Source: Hyposmocoma kahamanoa
Taxonomy: Eukaryota > Arthropoda > Insecta > Lepidoptera > Cosmopterigidae
Assembly (NCBI RefSeq): GCF_003589595.1
Contig: NW_020653333.1
Location: 2,813,391-2,877,390, forward strand
Direction: 5' to 3'
DNA: 64,000 nt
Part shown: positions 62,171 to 64,000 of the stretch, piece by piece
How positions within the stretch are numbered: position 1 is the stretch's first letter
How the letters are laid out: every line of letters starts with the position of its first letter
Made by a program: the position numbers and the translations under genes
The notes under the pieces: model-generated
Seen by the model: only the letters and a program-made list of their open reading frames with translations
The model's database searches: none
Told to the model about the DNA's origin: nothing

Positions 62171-62490
62171 AATAGCAGTACCTAGAGCTCATTGTGAAAA
62201 AGCTCGTCCAGTTAAATACTGCCACCTGACCTATTTCTGCATAAGCAGTAATGTGAAATATTACTGCGTTTCGTTTTTGAAGGGAAAGGGCGCTGGTGAA
62301 AGTCCGTGCACATAGGACTTGTCAACTTATGTTTCAGGGTGAAAAAAAAAAGGGTGACGGACGCAGTGGCAGTCCCCAAAGATCTTTGCGATTTAAAGCT
62401 CTGAGTGGCACTGCAACTGTTATAGATAAACGTGTTGTTTACCACAAGGCGCACGACTTCTTCGTCTTGTCACTTGGTATCGTAAAAAAA
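62171..62490 (+). mobile_element. Family A copy A36
   Basis: aatagcagtacctagagctc, agctcgtccagttaaatact, hairpin gcagtaatgtgaaatattac + tgcg (diverged), gaaaaaaaaaagggtgacgg (small A-run insertion), ending cacttggtatcgtaaaaaaa. Confidence 0.8.
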
Positions 62491-62587
62491 GTTAATTTTA
62501 ACATAATGGACTTTATGTCAATTGTGTAACTTACAAACTAGATACAAGCTATAAAACAAGTCGTCAATTGTCAGGAGAATATTATAG

Positions 62588-62815
62588 AAGCAGTACAGCT
62601 CCTTGTGTAAGAGCTCGTCCAACGAGGCATTGCCAATTTACCTACTTCAGGAACGGGCGCTGGTGAAATTACAGGCACATGAGACTTGTCAACTTATACC
62701 TCGGGGTGACGGGGGCATTGGCAGTGCTCTTCAGATCCGCTGTGTAGCTGCTACGGATACGTGTGTCGCTTACCACCAGGTGTATGATTTGTTCGTCCTT
62801 GGTGTCACAAAAAAA
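62588..62815 (+). mobile_element. Family A copy A37, internally deleted, tandem to A36
   Basis: agcagtacagctccttgtgt, agctcgtccaacgaggcatt, then no hairpin; gctggtgaaattacaggcac, cttgtcaacttatacctcgg, gtgtgtcgcttaccaccagg, tgtcacaaaaaaac. The 163-codon ORF starting at 62603 merely traverses it. Confidence 0.75.
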
Positions 62816-63269
62816 CGAATTCTGACTGTTTTGGAAATACCTGCAACTACCATATCGTATCTAGTCTATACGTTATTAGCTATGTACAATTTCATCACAA
62901 TAATTAGCTTCCATTCCGTTCCGCGGCAATGTAAATTGAACAAAATGAAGTCTCGAAGGCTTCCGTCAAAATATTTAAGAAATCAAACATCAATAAAAAA
63001 CCCTTTAGCTCAAAACGACTCAGGGTTAACGACCGTTCAGACAATATTGACAAAAGGGAGACACGATATCATCATACAAATATACCCGCGATAGACGGAA
63101 CGGATCCCAAAGGATATTCCGGAAATGTATTGAGAAATAATCGAATTGTCAAAGGAATTGTGTCAATATGATTATCTCCATACGGGCAATGGACTCCCTT
63201 ACTGTAGACTCCTACAAGGTGCAGGCTTTTTAACGGTCACGTTTTTCCCCGTCGATTGTCAGTTCGGAC
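62816..63269. other. Unassigned DNA
   Basis: No gene recognised. Confidence 0.25.
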
Positions 63270-63419
63270 GACCTAGGTGGCCCAACGGTTTGCAGAGTGG
63301 ACGCTTGATGCGTAAGTCCCGGGTTCGGTTCCCGGTAAGACGAATTTAAGAAATGAAGGCCTGGAGTGAATACCGAGCGGTATTCTTACTCTGGTACTCA
63401 TAATACAGAGAATTCCCAA
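63270..63419 (+). mobile_element. tRNA-headed SINE
   Basis: TGGCCCAACGGTTTGCAG (A-box region) and CGGGTTCGGTTCCCGG (B box with a perfect T-stem) lie 35-40 bp apart. The body continues gaaggcctggagtgaatacc, gagcggtattcttactctgg and agaattcccaac. The anticodon region is long and unpaired, so not a tRNA gene. It abuts family A copy A38. Confidence 0.65.
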
Positions 63420-63650
63420 CAAGTCGTGCGTAAGCGTTACGCCTATCCATAACAGCGAGCGGTGCCGCTCAAAGGGCAGTGCCACTGCGCTCGTCACCTT
63501 GAAGCACAAGTTGAAAGTGTCATGTGCCTGTAATTTCACCAGCACCCTTACCCTTCAACTCCGGAACGCAGTAATGCTCGCATTACTGCTTGGCGGTAGA
63601 AATAGGTAAGGTGGCAGCACTACCCTAGACGAACTCTTTCACAAGGAGCT
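63420..63650 (-). mobile_element. Family A copy A38, 3' tail missing
   Basis: aagtcgtgcgtaagcgttac, cagtgccactgcgctcgtca, gtgcctgtaatttcaccagc, hairpin cagtaatgctcgcattactg, ggcagcactaccctagacga and ttcacaaggagctct, running into ttttaaagtcggtt, a family C end. Confidence 0.85.
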
Positions 63651-64000
63651 CTCCTTTTTTTAAAGTCGGTTCTTATACCAAAGGTACGCGTTCTGCGTTT
63701 TACACCTCGTTTGAGCTATGCTCCCACTTGCAACACGGTTAACAACATAATCAGAAGCGGGATTGGCAAGAACAAAGCTGTTGGTTTCACTGACGTATCT
63801 GCTAATTAATTATCGCACAATAGCGGCACACGTTGCTGGCAATCACCGGCCCGACTAATTGCGTGATCATTCACTGCCTACCGTTGGCCGTAGAAATAGA
63901 ATAGACTATTCGCTGTGGACGTGTCGTTTTTCTATTTATTATGACGTAGCACTAATCTACTTAGGAGTCTATACTTGAATCCGCATAACAGTGAAAGTGT
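63651..64000. other. Unassigned DNA
   Basis: The first 25 bp include a family C-like end (cctttttttaaagtcggtt). Nothing else is recognised. Confidence 0.3.

Noticed and set aside
62603..63094. 163-codon plus ORF
   Set aside because: Its first half is a reading of family A copy A37 and the remainder has no recognisable similarity.

Overview
The window looks like gene-poor, repeat-saturated nuclear DNA of an insect, most probably a moth or butterfly (Lepidoptera). It is AT-rich, no open reading frame exceeds about 170 codons, and I find no convincing host exon, rRNA gene or functional tRNA gene. Almost everything I recognise is a broken piece of a transposable element. The lepidopteran call is an inference. 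It rests on recalled similarity of the Jockey-type LINE tails built on TTTGAC, the tRNA-headed SINEs, the ACCGAC-ended repeats and the Penelope-like elements to repeats common in that order. No search was run.

Four classes dominate. (1) Family A (my label): a SINE-like element of about 290-310 bp present in about 38 whole or partial copies. Read 5'->3' it starts near AGTAGCAGTAGAGCTCC, carries a small hairpin CAGTAATG-tcag-CATTACTG, and ends near CACTTGGTATTATAAAAAA. 'Strand' for family A entries uses this orientation. (2) Non-LTR retrotransposon (LINE) fragments from at least six lineages, mostly 5'-truncated C-termini or 3' UTRs. (3) Penelope-like elements (PLEs) of two kinds: PLE-A copies keep a GIY-YIG endonuclease tail (3721-4352 minus; 56875-57546 plus), and PLE-B copies are short derivatives with inverted ends and a conserved GAAACGTC box (8088, 40257, 49841, 53577). 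(4) MITE-like DNA elements, several with intact 8-bp target-site duplications of hAT type (1245, 9255, 28127, 41817). There is also family C, a dispersed repeat whose two ends resemble ACCGACCTCAAAA and ACCGACTTCAAAA, sometimes joined to a tRNA-like head.

Layout. 1-5.4 kb: LINE 3' UTR with a nested hAT MITE, a SINE, a LINE C-terminus, family A, a PLE-A copy, and family A split by a retroposon insertion. 5.4-19.5 kb: mostly unassigned AT-rich DNA with family A copies, two tRNA-headed SINEs, a PLE-B copy, a 494-bp hAT-like element and two LINE ends. 19.5-25.4 kb: a nest of mariner transposase relic, SINE, Jockey LINE endonuclease/RT pieces and another LINE. 25.5-34.8 kb: family A inverted pairs, a hAT MITE, family C and LINE C-termini. 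34.8-50 kb: family A and C copies, a PLE-B copy, a tandem 239-bp palindrome repeat, a hAT MITE, a TIR element, a tRNA-like locus and a 179-bp palindromic MITE. 50-64 kb: an assembly gap inside a family A copy, LINE tails, PLE-B, PLE-A, a (TG)n microsatellite, LINE relics and tandem family A copies.

The elements do not form a pathway. Their relations are genealogical: nested insertions, co-duplicated flanks and inverted pairs. Family A copies run mainly minus before about 33 kb and mainly plus after it. The region could be a large intron, an intergenic desert or a repeat-rich sex-chromosome or pericentromeric block; the sequence alone does not decide.
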